A stretch of 49,231 nt of DNA from Sphingobacterium sp. (GCA_031253985.1 JAIRVH010000153.1:1-49231); one strand, 5' to 3'. Positions 18,106 to 27,083 are shown, counted from the stretch's first letter. Made by a program: numbers and translations. The notes: a model not told the origin generated them from the sequence alone.

Positions 18106-19102
18106 GGTTTGCTAGTGTAGCTTGATCTAAATGATAAAAAATAATCCGGTGTCCTTTTCCTTTCAGCTCTCCCCTCAAAAATTTTGCCGTTTGTAAGAGA
18201 TCATCCTGATTTATGGATTCAAAGCGTATGACATCGCCCTTTTTAAGATTTGCTTTTGGGAGATCTTTTGTTAAAATATAGAGGTTCGTATTGGGATTAT
18301 GTGTAAACATTGAGGCGTCTTTAATATCCTCTTCGTTGATGTGTTTTGAAATGCCTATGTAGTTGTTATTTCTGAAAACGACAAACCACTGAAACAAAGG
18401 TAAGGCAATATCCATTTCCATCGGATAGTTGCGCAATGTTCCGCTTAGGTAGGTCTTGAGATCCTGTTGATTTAAAATGGAGTTCTGATTGCCGAATTGT
18501 CTGAGATTTCCCATGTTATAACACATTAGCATAACCTTTTTTACGGGTGGAATACCACTCGTAACGGTATTTTTGACTTGATGCAACCGCAAGGTAGAGC
18601 TCACTATAACCTCTTTTAATGCAGGTAATTCCTGTAAATAGGTAAGCAGATAGAAAAACTTATCCCGGGATGTCTTGGTCCAATCGCAGTCCAGTTGGAG
18701 TTCGGTAAACTTATCTTTTCCCGCCTGTTGTATTTTGGCTGTCACAAACGGAACAATTTTATTAGCCAGTCCTCTGATCTGTAGACTATCCATTTCCGCA
18801 AAGACACGTTGATTGACAAATACTACAGGAATCAATTGCTGCTCTTTTGGGACAGGCTGTGTAAATGTAATTGGACTTATAGGGACGGCTTGTACACCCG
18901 ATGGATCGAAGTCAATATCCATGATGCGAACATAGACAGATTTCGCGTCTATCTCTTTTAAAGCACGGTATTCTATAGTATCTAACTGGAATACCGTCTT
19001 CCAAAAATAGAAGCCTGTTTCATGCTTTGTTTTGTTACAGGAACTTAAAAAAAGTAGAGATAGCGGTACAAGAAATAAAAATAGTTGTGTTTTGCGCAGC
19101 AT
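18065..19102 (-). CDS. Lipoprotein with possible TIM-barrel-like fold, uncharacterised
   Basis: A 345-residue lipoprotein: signal peptide MLRKTQLFLFLVPLSLLFLS with the clear lipobox LSSC. The mature part starts FYFWKTVFQLD and later has VYVRIMDIDFD, LQLDCDWTKTSRDKFF and VMLMCYNMGN. This alternation of beta strands with charged ends resembles distant glycosidase-like TIM barrels, some annotated DUF3142 in other bacteria; that match is from memory and weak. The ATG at 19102 is chosen because it begins the signal peptide; an in-frame start at 19132 would put polar residues first. The downstream 817-residue gene starts inside its last 41 bp, so the pair is probably translated together. Confidence 0.72.
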   Translation of the reverse strand: MLRKTQLFLFLVPLSLLFLSSCNKTKHETGFYFWKTVFQLDTIEYRALKEIDAKSVYVRIMDIDFDPSGVQAVPISPITFTQPVPKEQQLIPVVFVNQRVFAEMDSLQIRGLANKIVPFVTAKIQQAGKDKFTELQLDCDWTKTSRDKFFYLLTYLQELPALKEVIVSSTLRLHQVKNTVTSGIPPVKKVMLMCYNMGNLRQFGNQNSILNQQDLKTYLSGTLRNYPMEMDIALPLFQWFVVFRNNNYIGISKHINEEDIKDASMFTHNPNTNLYILTKDLPKANLKKGDVIRFESINQDDLLQTAKFLRGELKGKGHRIIFYHLDQATLANHGAAELQKIIAAF

Positions 19103-19197
19103 ATTCGCTTTATTTAGTCGTAAGTCAAACAAAATGGGCTTAATTTTGTTTGTTATTCAATAAAATAAAGACGAAATTACAAAGAGATTGTGACTTT

Positions 19198-21093
19198 ATG
19201 AAGCCTATTTTTAAATGGATCCTTGGTATTGTGGTGTTTATCCTTCTGGCTTTGACTGGAGGCATTTGGTATTTCAGCAATAAGTGGAAACCTCTTTTAG
19301 ATACAAAAATCAAACAGCTGGTGTCGCAAGCAACGGACAGTCTGTATTCAATTCACTACGATGATATTGATGTCAACTTAGTTCTCGGGAATGTAACAAT
19401 AGAAAATTTAAGACTGGTACCAGATAGTTCCGTCTATAAAAAGTTGGAACTGGTCAAAAAAGCTCCGGACAACCGCTTTGAAGTCACTGTAAATAGACTA
19501 AAAATAAAAAGCTTTGGTATCCGAAGGGTATTAATGGATAAAGAGCTTTTTTTGCATGATATCACCGTTGAAACACCAACGATTCATGTCATTAATGAGG
19601 TGCATAGTTATAATGACACGGTGAGTAGGGGACCTAAAAAACCACTATATGAGAAGATAAAAGATAACCTAAAAAAAATTCAGGTACGGGCTGTCAATTT
19701 GAATGACATCGATTTTAAATATACGCAAGTCCAAAAAGGAGTTCATCAAGATTTCGAGATCAAAAAGGTGAAGGTCCGGATAGATGATGTTTTGATAGAC
19801 TCAACTTCTGAACGGGACAGGCAGCGCTTTTATCATACCAAAATGATCGATGTTGAGGTACCTGGTTTCACCTATAAAACTCCGGATGGGTTTTATAAAG
19901 TAAACTTTGATCAGTTGAAAATCAATAGTAAAAGCCGTAATGTCCTGTTGACTAAAGTTGCTTACCAGCCTACGTTGAATAAGGCAGCCTATTATCGGAA
20001 AAAAGGAGAAGGTGGGAGTTATATGGTACTGAAAATGGACACCCTCCTTTTGACAGGATTCAATTTCGCTGAGCTTTCCCGGGATAAAAAAATATATGCA
20101 CAAAATGCGCGGTTAAAAAATGGTTCACTTTCAATTTACAGTGATAAGCATTATAAGAGTCCTCCAACCAGTCAGATTGGAAATGCTCCCCATATGAAAT
20201 TAATGCAGATGTCGACACGTTTGGGAATTGATTCATTGATTTTAGATAATATTGGTATTTCGTATTCTGAAATGAGTGATGAGTACAGTCAGATCGGGAC
20301 GATTACTTTTGATCACACGTATGGCACAATCTTAAATGTGACAAATGATTCGACAAAATTGCATAAGCAGAAGCTTATGCGCGCAAATCTGAGCAGTAAT
20401 TTTATGAATGCCGGCAAGCTTTCTACCAACTTTGTTTTTGATATGACATCTAAAGTAGGAGCGTATACCTATAAAGGCACACTCGGGAAAATGGATCTAA
20501 CAGTCGTCAATAAAATGATTCGCCCATTGTTAAACGTAGAGGTTAAATCGGGCAATCTCAGTCAGATTGCATTTGACATCTGGGCTAACGATTACCGTAG
20601 CAAAGGAACCTTTAAAATGGACTATGACGATTTAAAAGTTAATATCCTATCCGAAGCAGGTGATGATGGTCGACGCGAAAAGAAGGGACTGCTATCTTTT
20701 ATGATCAATCAGGTTTTGTTCAACCCCGGCAATCCAGATTTATATGGTAAATATACGGTAGGGCATATTAACAAGCACCGGGATCCCAATCACCCATTTT
20801 TTAAAGCGTTGTGGCAGACCTTGTTAGTTGGAATTAAGCAATGCGTCGGCCTTGGCCCAGAAAGGGAATCTAAACTGATGAATACGGCTGGAAAAGTTGA
20901 AAAAGTCGTTAGCGGAGTTAGCAAGGCCAAGAAAATGATTTCAAGTATATTTAAGAAACATAAAACTCCTGAGGAATTGCTGAAGGAAGAAAAAGAAGAC
21001 GAGGCCAAAGAGGCGGCAAAGATTGAAGAGAAACGGAAGCGTGACCGTGAAAAAGCAGAAAAGGAACTCGAAAAACAAGGAACGGGAAACTGA
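19198..21093 (+). CDS. AsmA-like inner-membrane-anchored protein
   Basis: A 631-residue protein with one N-terminal membrane helix (about 5-24) and a long periplasmic region resembling the AsmA/DUF748 superfamily: IDVNLVLGNVTIENLRLVPD near the start, LFLHDITVETPTIHVINE next, and later FDMTSKVGAYTYKGTLGKMD. Such proteins are thought to bridge the envelope and help move phospholipids. The last about 50 residues are a Lys/Glu-rich coiled segment. The ATG at 19198 places the membrane helix at the start; the in-frame opening at 19150 would add 16 unsupported residues. It is divergent from the lipoprotein gene, with TAATTTTG at 19141-19148 as a possible -7 box. Exact family membership is uncertain. 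Confidence 0.7.
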   Translation: MKPIFKWILGIVVFILLALTGGIWYFSNKWKPLLDTKIKQLVSQATDSLYSIHYDDIDVNLVLGNVTIENLRLVPDSSVYKKLELVKKAPDNRFEVTVNRLKIKSFGIRRVLMDKELFLHDITVETPTIHVINEVHSYNDTVSRGPKKPLYEKIKDNLKKIQVRAVNLNDIDFKYTQVQKGVHQDFEIKKVKVRIDDVLIDSTSERDRQRFYHTKMIDVEVPGFTYKTPDGFYKVNFDQLKINSKSRNVLLTKVAYQPTLNKAAYYRKKGEGGSYMVLKMDTLLLTGFNFAELSRDKKIYAQNARLKNGSLSIYSDKHYKSPPTSQIGNAPHMKLMQMSTRLGIDSLILDNIGISYSEMSDEYSQIGTITFDHTYGTILNVTNDSTKLHKQKLMRANLSSNFMNAGKLSTNFVFDMTSKVGAYTYKGTLGKMDLTVVNKMIRPLLNVEVKSGNLSQIAFDIWANDYRSKGTFKMDYDDLKVNILSEAGDDGRREKKGLLSFMINQVLFNPGNPDLYGKYTVGHINKHRDPNHPFFKALWQTLLVGIKQCVGLGPERESKLMNTAGKVEKVVSGVSKAKKMISSIFKKHKTPEELLKEEKEDEAKEAAKIEEKRKRDREKAEKELEKQGTGN

Positions 21094-21215
21094 GGTACCG
21101 TTTCACGTGGAAAGGTTACCGGTTGAGGCTGTTGCCCCTATTTTTGAGAACCTGCTGAGGAAGTGTATTTATAAATCCTCCTTGTAGGTTTAGTCAGCGC
21201 GCAAAAAAATACAAC

Positions 21216-21251
21216 GAAGATATATTTGTATTTGAAGATATATTTGTATTT
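21216..21251 (+). repeat. Two tandem 18-bp copies in the trkH promoter
   Basis: GAAGATATATTTGTATTT occurs at 21216-21233 and again, identically, at 21234-21251. Each copy contains TTTG. The TTTG of the second copy (21243-21246) lies exactly 20 bp before the TTAGTTTG -7 box, so the repeat duplicates the -33 element. Confidence 0.95.
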
Positions 21252-21274
21252 ATTGACAGATTTATCTTAGTTTG
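21243..21274 (+). promoter_or_regulatory. Promoter of trkH
   Basis: TTTG (21243-21246), a 20-bp spacer, and TTAGTTTG (21267-21274), which differs by one base from the TAnnTTTG consensus. The ATG of trkH is only 7 nt after the box, so the transcript would have almost no leader. Confidence 0.6.
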
Positions 21275-21281
21275 ATGCATT

Positions 21282-23072
21282 ATGATAGATTCGATTTTAA
21301 GTTTTATCCGATTTGTTTTCAAGTATAAAAATGGCCTTGTGGACAAGATCATGTTCTATGCGAGCATGATTTGCGCTGCAATTGTTATTTTTAATGTGGG
21401 CTATGTCACTGATCCTACATTGGGTAAATTGCTGGGTAAAACGATCCATTATCTTTTCTTTGTGCTCTTTTTCATGATTGCTCTCCGCGAGTCATCGTCC
21501 ATTTACGCCCTCAAAAAAATTGATGTAGAGCATTACTCCGGCTTGGTTATCCTAATTTATTTTGTATTTATTCTTATTGCCCGCTTTGCTGGATTTGGAG
21601 CTCTTTCTGTTTTTTCTAGGGAACAATGGGTTTATCTCGGAATCTATCTTATTTTTATCGCAGAGCTATCAAAGAGCACCCTTTTCTTTGACAATTTTTA
21701 TTTTAATCCAACAATATTATTTGTCATCAGTTTTTTGGTTCTTATCTTGCTTGGGACCGTATTATTGATGCTGCCACGTACTACAGTAGAAGCCCCGTTA
21801 AGTTTTGTAGATGCCTTATTTATGGCCACAAGTGCTGTTTGTATCACAGGCTTGTCCGTCGCCGACATTTCAACCAATTTTAGTATGTTCGGACAGACTG
21901 TAGTCATTGTGTTGATACAGGTGGGAGGATTGGGCATTATGACATTTACAGGTTTTTTTGGCTATTTTTTTTCCGGTGGATTCTCCTTCAAGAATCAATT
22001 GATGTTTGGTGAAATCTTAGGCGAAAATAAGGTAGCCTCCGTTATTAAGACCTTATTGACCATGATATTTATTACGCTGCTGTTTGAATTTCTTGGAGCG
22101 ATACTGATCTTTAGTACCTTGGAAAGTGCTAATTTTCCAAATTTGGGGAGCATGGTTTTCTTTTCGATCTTTCATTCTATTTCTTCATTCTGTAATGCCG
22201 GTTTCTCGATTTTATCTGGTGGAATTACCAATGAAGCTTATAAATTCAATTACCCGTTCCAATTGGCACTATCCTCACTCTTTATATTAGGAGGCTTGGG
22301 GTTTGGAATTGTATTGAATTTTTATACCTACATGAAAGAATCTATATTGCTTTATTATCACCGATGGATCACTAAGAAAAACTATAAGCACAAAGCATGG
22401 AGCTTTAGCTTTAATTCTAAGTTGGTGCTGGCCTGCAATGCGATCATTATTGTAGGTGCAACTTTGTTTTTTTATTTTTTGGAGCGAGGGAACACACTTT
22501 CTCTTGAAAAGGGAATCAATGGTGAATGGGCGACTTCCTTTTTTATGGCCAATGCGGCGCGATCGGCGGGTTACAATAGTGTTGATTTGAGTTTTGTTGG
22601 GGCGCCGACAGTTTTTCTGATTATGTTTCTGATGTGGGTCGGAGCCTCCCCCGGGTCTACTGGCGGAGGAGTCAAGGTAACTACCGTTGCTGTTTCACTA
22701 TTGAACATTATTTCTCTGGCTAAGGGAAAAGAATATATCGAGATTTTTAAAAGGAGAATAGCCGGAGAGTCTGTTAATAAGGCTTTTGCGATTATTCTGT
22801 TATCGCTTTTCGTGGTTGGGTTCAGTTTTTTTGTGCTCATTTTTACAGATCCGGATAAGAGTATGAAAGCACTCCTCTTTGAATCTTTATCAGCCTATAC
22901 AACCTGTGGGTTAAGTTTGGGGATTACACCCTCGCTCAGTATGGGCGGAAAATTAATTATTGCCTTAACGATGCTGGTTGGACGTGTGGGCATGTTGACG
23001 CTGCTGGTTGCTTTTATTAAAAATACAACACGGAGAAATATTGTATTTCCGGAAGAAAAGATCTTATTTTAA
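21282..23072 (+). CDS. TrkH/KtrB-family potassium channel-like subunit
   Basis: A 596-residue inner-membrane K+ translocating subunit. The four pore loops of the superfamily are visible: ATSAVCITGLSV, FCNAGFSIL, ARSAGYNSVDL and YTTCGLSLGI, each with the Gly of the selectivity filter. Core helices begin near residue 145 (TILFVISFLVLILLG). Residues 1-140 form an extra hydrophobic N-terminal region of about four helices that E. coli TrkH lacks, though it is common in this phylum as far as I recall. It works with the RCK protein encoded 109 bp downstream. Both genes have their own promoter with the same TTAGTTTG box. Confidence 0.93.
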   Translation: MIDSILSFIRFVFKYKNGLVDKIMFYASMICAAIVIFNVGYVTDPTLGKLLGKTIHYLFFVLFFMIALRESSSIYALKKIDVEHYSGLVILIYFVFILIARFAGFGALSVFSREQWVYLGIYLIFIAELSKSTLFFDNFYFNPTILFVISFLVLILLGTVLLMLPRTTVEAPLSFVDALFMATSAVCITGLSVADISTNFSMFGQTVVIVLIQVGGLGIMTFTGFFGYFFSGGFSFKNQLMFGEILGENKVASVIKTLLTMIFITLLFEFLGAILIFSTLESANFPNLGSMVFFSIFHSISSFCNAGFSILSGGITNEAYKFNYPFQLALSSLFILGGLGFGIVLNFYTYMKESILLYYHRWITKKNYKHKAWSFSFNSKLVLACNAIIIVGATLFFYFLERGNTLSLEKGINGEWATSFFMANAARSAGYNSVDLSFVGAPTVFLIMFLMWVGASPGSTGGGVKVTTVAVSLLNIISLAKGKEYIEIFKRRIAGESVNKAFAIILLSLFVVGFSFFVLIFTDPDKSMKALLFESLSAYTTCGLSLGITPSLSMGGKLIIALTMLVGRVGMLTLLVAFIKNTTRRNIVFPEEKILF

Positions 23073-23146
23073 GTAGACTTGAAAAATGTTTTCATTTTCC
23101 TTAGCTGGGATGATGAGAAATATGAATCTGTAATTCGAAAGAATGC

Positions 23147-23177
23147 TTGGAAATAAAAGTAAATTTATATTAGTTTG
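23147..23177 (+). promoter_or_regulatory. Promoter of trkA
   Basis: TTG (23147-23149), a 20-bp spacer, and TTAGTTTG (23170-23177), the same -7 sequence and spacing as trkH. The ATG is 4 nt after the box, implying a leaderless or nearly leaderless mRNA. Confidence 0.55.
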
Positions 23178-23181
23178 AGAT

Positions 23182-23868
23182 ATGAAGTATATTGTTTTAG
23201 GATTGGGGCATTTTGGACGTTCTTTGGGTGTGCATCTGACTGAACTCGGGCATGAGGTGATTGGTGCTGACCGAAATCTCAGCATCGTTGAACAATTAAA
23301 AGATAAGATTACGCACACGGTATGTCTGGATACAACCGATCGAGAAGCAGTTTCGTCATTACCTCTTAAGGATGCACACGCTGTCATTGTTGCGATCGGA
23401 GAGGATGAAGGAGCTTCGCTTATGACCGTTGCCCTCTTAAAGCAACTGAAAGTAAAGCGGATTATTGGACGTATCGTTTCAGATCTACAAAAAACTGTTT
23501 TGGAGGCAATGGAAATCAACGAATATATTATGCCCGAAGAAGAGGCTGCAGAGCGGTTGGCGATGCGCTTGGACAATATTGATATTGTCGATTCGTTTAA
23601 GGTTTCGGATAAATATTCCATTGTAGAGACTAAAGTTCCAACGCGTTATGTGGGCATGACATTACGTGAAGCGAACCTGACCAATTTATACAAGGTTATC
23701 GTGTTGACCACCGTGAAGATAACAGAAACGAAGAAGGACGGTGTGACGAAAGAACAAAAGGAGGCTTCGGGAATTGCGGCCTCGGAAACGATCATGGAAG
23801 AAGGCGATATTTTAGTTGTTTTTGGGGAGCTATCCAATATTAATAAGTTAATTCAAAAAGGAGAATAA
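23182..23868 (+). CDS. TrkA/KtrA-family potassium uptake regulatory subunit (RCK)
   Basis: A 228-residue cytoplasmic gating subunit for the TrkH-like pore. The N-terminal Rossmann domain (about 1-130) begins KYIVLGLGHFGRSLGVHL, with the GxGxxG nucleotide loop and the acidic residue of GADRN that contacts ribose. The TrkA_C domain covers about 135-228, ending GDILVVFGELSNINKLIQ. A single RCK/TrkA_C unit marks it as KtrA-like rather than the double-unit E. coli TrkA. The ybjQ-like gene follows after 3 bp on the same transcript. Confidence 0.94.
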   Translation: MKYIVLGLGHFGRSLGVHLTELGHEVIGADRNLSIVEQLKDKITHTVCLDTTDREAVSSLPLKDAHAVIVAIGEDEGASLMTVALLKQLKVKRIIGRIVSDLQKTVLEAMEINEYIMPEEEAAERLAMRLDNIDIVDSFKVSDKYSIVETKVPTRYVGMTLREANLTNLYKVIVLTTVKITETKKDGVTKEQKEASGIAASETIMEEGDILVVFGELSNINKLIQKGE

Positions 23869-23871
23869 AAT

Positions 23872-24192
23872 ATGTTATTAACAACAACAGGTACTATTGA
23901 GGGACACCAAATTGAACGTTATTTGGGGATAGTCTCTTCCGAAGTGGTTCTGGGAGCGAATGCAATTAAGGATATGATGGCGGGGTTTCGCGATTTTTTT
24001 GGCGGGAGATCCAACTCTTATGAACGCGCATTCCAGGAAACTCGTGAAGCAGCGCTGCGCGAGCTTGAAGACCGTGCACGCGCATTGGGCGCAGATGCTG
24101 TCGTTGGGGTTCGACTGGACTTTCAGACAGTAGGTACGGGCGGAATGATGATGGTGGGCGCAACCGGAACGGCGGTAAAAATGAGATCTTAA
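23872..24192 (+). CDS. YbjQ-family (heavy-metal-binding domain-like) protein
   Basis: A 106-residue cytoplasmic protein of the YbjQ/UPF0145 family. The hallmark is a beta strand, GIVSSEVVLGANA, then a long helix AFQETREAALRELEDRARALGADAVVGVRLD and a Gly-rich end GTGGMMMVGATGTAVKM. The fold forms pentamers in solved relatives; the biochemical role is unknown, and the heavy-metal name is a historical guess. It is 3 bp after the RCK gene, so its expression follows potassium uptake. A terminator comes directly after the stop. Confidence 0.9.
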   Translation: MLLTTTGTIEGHQIERYLGIVSSEVVLGANAIKDMMAGFRDFFGGRSNSYERAFQETREAALRELEDRARALGADAVVGVRLDFQTVGTGGMMMVGATGTAVKMRS

Positions 24193-24197
24193 ACGGA

Positions 24198-24230
24198 AAA
24201 AGCCCTAAGTAATTTGAGGGCTTTTATTTT
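24198..24230 (+). terminator. Terminator of the trkA-ybjQ transcript
   Basis: AAAAGCCCT (24198-24206) pairs perfectly with AGGGCTTTT (24217-24225) around a 10-nt loop, followed by ATTTTT, starting 5 bp after the stop codon. Confidence 0.92.
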
Positions 24231-24374
24231 TACTGAAAATTAGAAAAAAGGTCATTACACTGTTTTTATGCAAAATGTATCGTCTTTTCGTGTGTAAAAG
24301 AGATGATGTGGTCCGACCGGATTTAAAATCTATAATGAACTTTCTGTTAATAGGAATCTGAGCGATAATTATAA

Positions 24375-24405
24375 TTGTATATAAAAACAAATTTATCTAA
24401 GTTTG
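24375..24405 (+). promoter_or_regulatory. Promoter of yfhO
   Basis: TTG (24375-24377), a 20-bp spacer ending ATTTATC, and TAAGTTTG (24398-24405), an exact TAnnTTTG box. The predicted leader is about 115-165 nt depending on the start codon used. Confidence 0.7.
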
Positions 24406-24573
24406 GCTTTTAAGACTTTTAAACAACCTAAGAGGGTAAATGAGACTGTCGTAATTAAACAAAGCGCATGTAAAGCGTTCATAAATACTGAAAAGTAGGT
24501 AATACGTGAATATTCACATTGCAGGATGAAATATAGGATAGCTTCATCACCTTTAAATGACAAATTTATACGG

Positions 24574-27054
24574 ATGAAAAATTGGTTTAAGGCGAATTCG
24601 GCGCATTTGATCGTTATTGCGATATTTATTACGCTCGTATTTTTTTATTTTACTCCTGTCTGGCAAGGCAAAACACTTGCCCAGTCGGATGTGGTACAGG
24701 CGCAAGCAGCACAGAAGGAGTTATTTGATTTTAAAGCAAAGGATGGAAAAGCCCCATTGTGGACAAATTCCATGTTCGGTGGAATGCCTACCTATCAAAT
24801 CTGGCAGGAAAATGAAAATAACATTGGTACTTATTTCCTAAAAGCCGTTAAGTTTGCCTTTCCAAGCCCAATGGACACTGTTCTTTTCTATTTGTTGGGT
24901 GCATATTTTCTCTTTAGTGTATTACGAATCAAACCCTGGTTGGCTGCGGTCGGCGCTATTGCCATAGCCTTTACATCCTATAATTTTATCTATATAGAAG
25001 CAGGCCATATAACGCGTGCCAATGCGATTGCATTTATACCGCCTGTAATTGGGGCCGTAATTATGTGCTATCGGGGCAGCAGACTATGGGGACCTGTGTT
25101 ATTAGCCTTATTTCTCTCGTTGGAAATCCGTGTCAATCACTTGCAGACGACCTACTACCTGCTGATGGTGCTTATGGTATATGTGATTTTCACGTTCATA
25201 GATGCTTTTAAACAAAAGCAATTAAGGGGATTTTTTATTGCTTCGGGCAGACAGATTATCGCAGTTGTCATCGCTTTGATGGTAAATGCATCTATTTTAT
25301 TGCCGACTTGGGAATATAGTAAATTAAGTACCCGTGGGCATGCCAATATCACTAAGGTTGATAACAACAATACCAAAGAGAAAGGACTCGATAAAGAATA
25401 TGCTTATGAGTGGAGCCAAGGAATCGGAGAGACAATGACCTTTTTAATTCCAAATGCTTATGGCGGCTCAACTGGAGGCCAATTGGACGAAAAATCGCAT
25501 GTAGCGAAGTTTCTGATGGAAAGAGGAGGAGTCTCCGAGATTCAGGCTGGGCAGTTTGCACAAGGTATGCCTACCTATTGGGGGGACAAACGTTTTACTT
25601 CAGGGCCATGGTATTTTGGTGCTGGAGTTTTCTTCCTATTTGTTTTGGGCCTTGTTATTGTTAAAGATCGCTTCAAGTGGTGGATTTTGGCAACGACAGT
25701 TTTAGCGTTGCTTTTGTCATTTGGAAAGAATTTTACGTTGGTATCGGATCTGTTTTTCGATTATTTCCCGATGTATAACAAATTTAGAGCGGTTGAATCT
25801 ATCTTAGTAGTCGTTTCCATTACGGTGCCTATGATGGCCGTTATGGCGGTCAACGAACTGTTGACACGTGCAAAGGAAATTCCAAATTTGGATAAAAAAG
25901 TTCTATATACCTTTATTGGCGTGGGAGGATTCTGTTTGCTCATTGGCGTGTTGCCGGATCTATTTTTAAACTTTAGAAATGCGGGACATAGCAATTTGAT
26001 CGAAATGTTAGAGCATAATATAGGCGATAAGGGCTTTGCAACAGAATTAGCAAACCAGTTGGTTCTGGATCGCAAAGATATTGCAAGCAAAGATGCTTAT
26101 CGTTCTTTTGTCATTGTCTTATTGACATTCGGTTTTGTTTGGATCTTTTTAAAGAAAAAGTTAAGCGAGGGGATATTGTTAGGTAGCTTGCTTGTTTTAT
26201 TCTTATTTGATTTATGGAGTGTAGATAAACGTTTTTTAAATGATAAATCATTTATGGAGAAGGGCGCTACTGCACAACAGGTATTCCAACAACGGGAGGT
26301 GGATCAATTGATTTTAATGGATAAGGATCCAAGTTACCGCGTCCTTGACCTGACTTCGGATCCATTCTCGGATGCTCGGCCGTCTTATTTCCATAAGTCA
26401 CTGGGTGGGTATCATGCTGCAAAATTAATGCGCTTCCAGGAAATTTTGGAAAATCAATTTAATGGTGCTCTTAATGAAGATGTGTTGGATATGTTCAACG
26501 TACGTTATTTGATTACGACAGATCCTCAGAATCAGTCGCAACGTATCGTAAGAAGAAGTACAGCTGCAGGAAATGCCTGGTTTGTGGATAAGATAAATTT
26601 TGTGAAAGGAAATGCCGAGGAAATGCAAGCTATCAGCTCTTTTGATCCGCATAAAGAGGCTTTTGTTAATCAACAATATCAAAATGAGATTAAAGCTAAG
26701 ACTTCGAATGCCTCAACGACAGGAGAGATTAAGCTGACCTCTTATCATCCCGATAAAATGCAATATGAATATACTGCGGCTAATGATGCGTTTGCCGTAT
26801 TTTCTGAAGTATTTTATGATAAAGGATGGAAAGCATATGTGGATGGAAAGGAAATACCAATTATTCGTGCTGATTATATCTTAAGAGCGCTGCAATTGCC
26901 TGCGGGCACGCATAAAGTGGAATTTGTATTTGATCCAGAGTCACACAAATTTGGTAATCTATTGACTTTGATCTCGTCTATTATTCTTGTATTGGGAATA
27001 GGGGCTGCGATATATCTTTCCTTTAAAGGGAATAAAAAAGAAACAGCGGCTTAG
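24574..27054 (+). CDS. YfhO-family polytopic membrane protein
   Basis: An 826-residue membrane protein of the YfhO family (GT-C-like fold, many helices). Hydrophobic helices fill about 8-30, 95-190, 205-255 and 345-560, with a last helix near 795-815. The C-terminal soluble part (about 590-790) contains DPSYRVLDLTSDPFSD, the FNVRYLITTDP motif and the typical VFSEVFYDKGWKAYVDG. In Gram-positives YfhO relatives add sugars to teichoic acids or surface glycans; in Bacteroidota the substrate is unknown. ATG 24574 (MKNWFKANSAHL) is preferred on family resemblance; ATG 24526 is in frame and possible. Its last codons and stop lie within a terminator hairpin. Confidence 0.85.
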   Translation: MKNWFKANSAHLIVIAIFITLVFFYFTPVWQGKTLAQSDVVQAQAAQKELFDFKAKDGKAPLWTNSMFGGMPTYQIWQENENNIGTYFLKAVKFAFPSPMDTVLFYLLGAYFLFSVLRIKPWLAAVGAIAIAFTSYNFIYIEAGHITRANAIAFIPPVIGAVIMCYRGSRLWGPVLLALFLSLEIRVNHLQTTYYLLMVLMVYVIFTFIDAFKQKQLRGFFIASGRQIIAVVIALMVNASILLPTWEYSKLSTRGHANITKVDNNNTKEKGLDKEYAYEWSQGIGETMTFLIPNAYGGSTGGQLDEKSHVAKFLMERGGVSEIQAGQFAQGMPTYWGDKRFTSGPWYFGAGVFFLFVLGLVIVKDRFKWWILATTVLALLLSFGKNFTLVSDLFFDYFPMYNKFRAVESILVVVSITVPMMAVMAVNELLTRAKEIPNLDKKVLYTFIGVGGFCLLIGVLPDLFLNFRNAGHSNLIEMLEHNIGDKGFATELANQLVLDRKDIASKDAYRSFVIVLLTFGFVWIFLKKKLSEGILLGSLLVLFLFDLWSVDKRFLNDKSFMEKGATAQQVFQQREVDQLILMDKDPSYRVLDLTSDPFSDARPSYFHKSLGGYHAAKLMRFQEILENQFNGALNEDVLDMFNVRYLITTDPQNQSQRIVRRSTAAGNAWFVDKINFVKGNAEEMQAISSFDPHKEAFVNQQYQNEIKAKTSNASTTGEIKLTSYHPDKMQYEYTAANDAFAVFSEVFYDKGWKAYVDGKEIPIIRADYILRALQLPAGTHKVEFVFDPESHKFGNLLTLISSIILVLGIGAAIYLSFKGNKKETAA

Positions 27055-27069
27055 GTGCTGTTTCTTTTT
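27035..27069. terminator. Bidirectional terminator overlapping the yfhO stop codon
   Basis: A perfect 13-bp stem (27035-27047 with 27057-27069, core GAAACAGC/GCTGTTTC) and a 9-nt loop that contains the TAG stop at 27052-27054. A-rich on the left and T-rich on the right, it can terminate both yfhO (+) and rnhB (-). Confidence 0.9.
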
Positions 27070-27083
27070 GAATTGTTTGAGCT

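Noticed and set aside
23064..23621. A 185-codon minus-strand frame opposite trkA
   Set aside because: It overlaps the conserved Rossmann domain of trkA on the other strand and shows no independent protein features.
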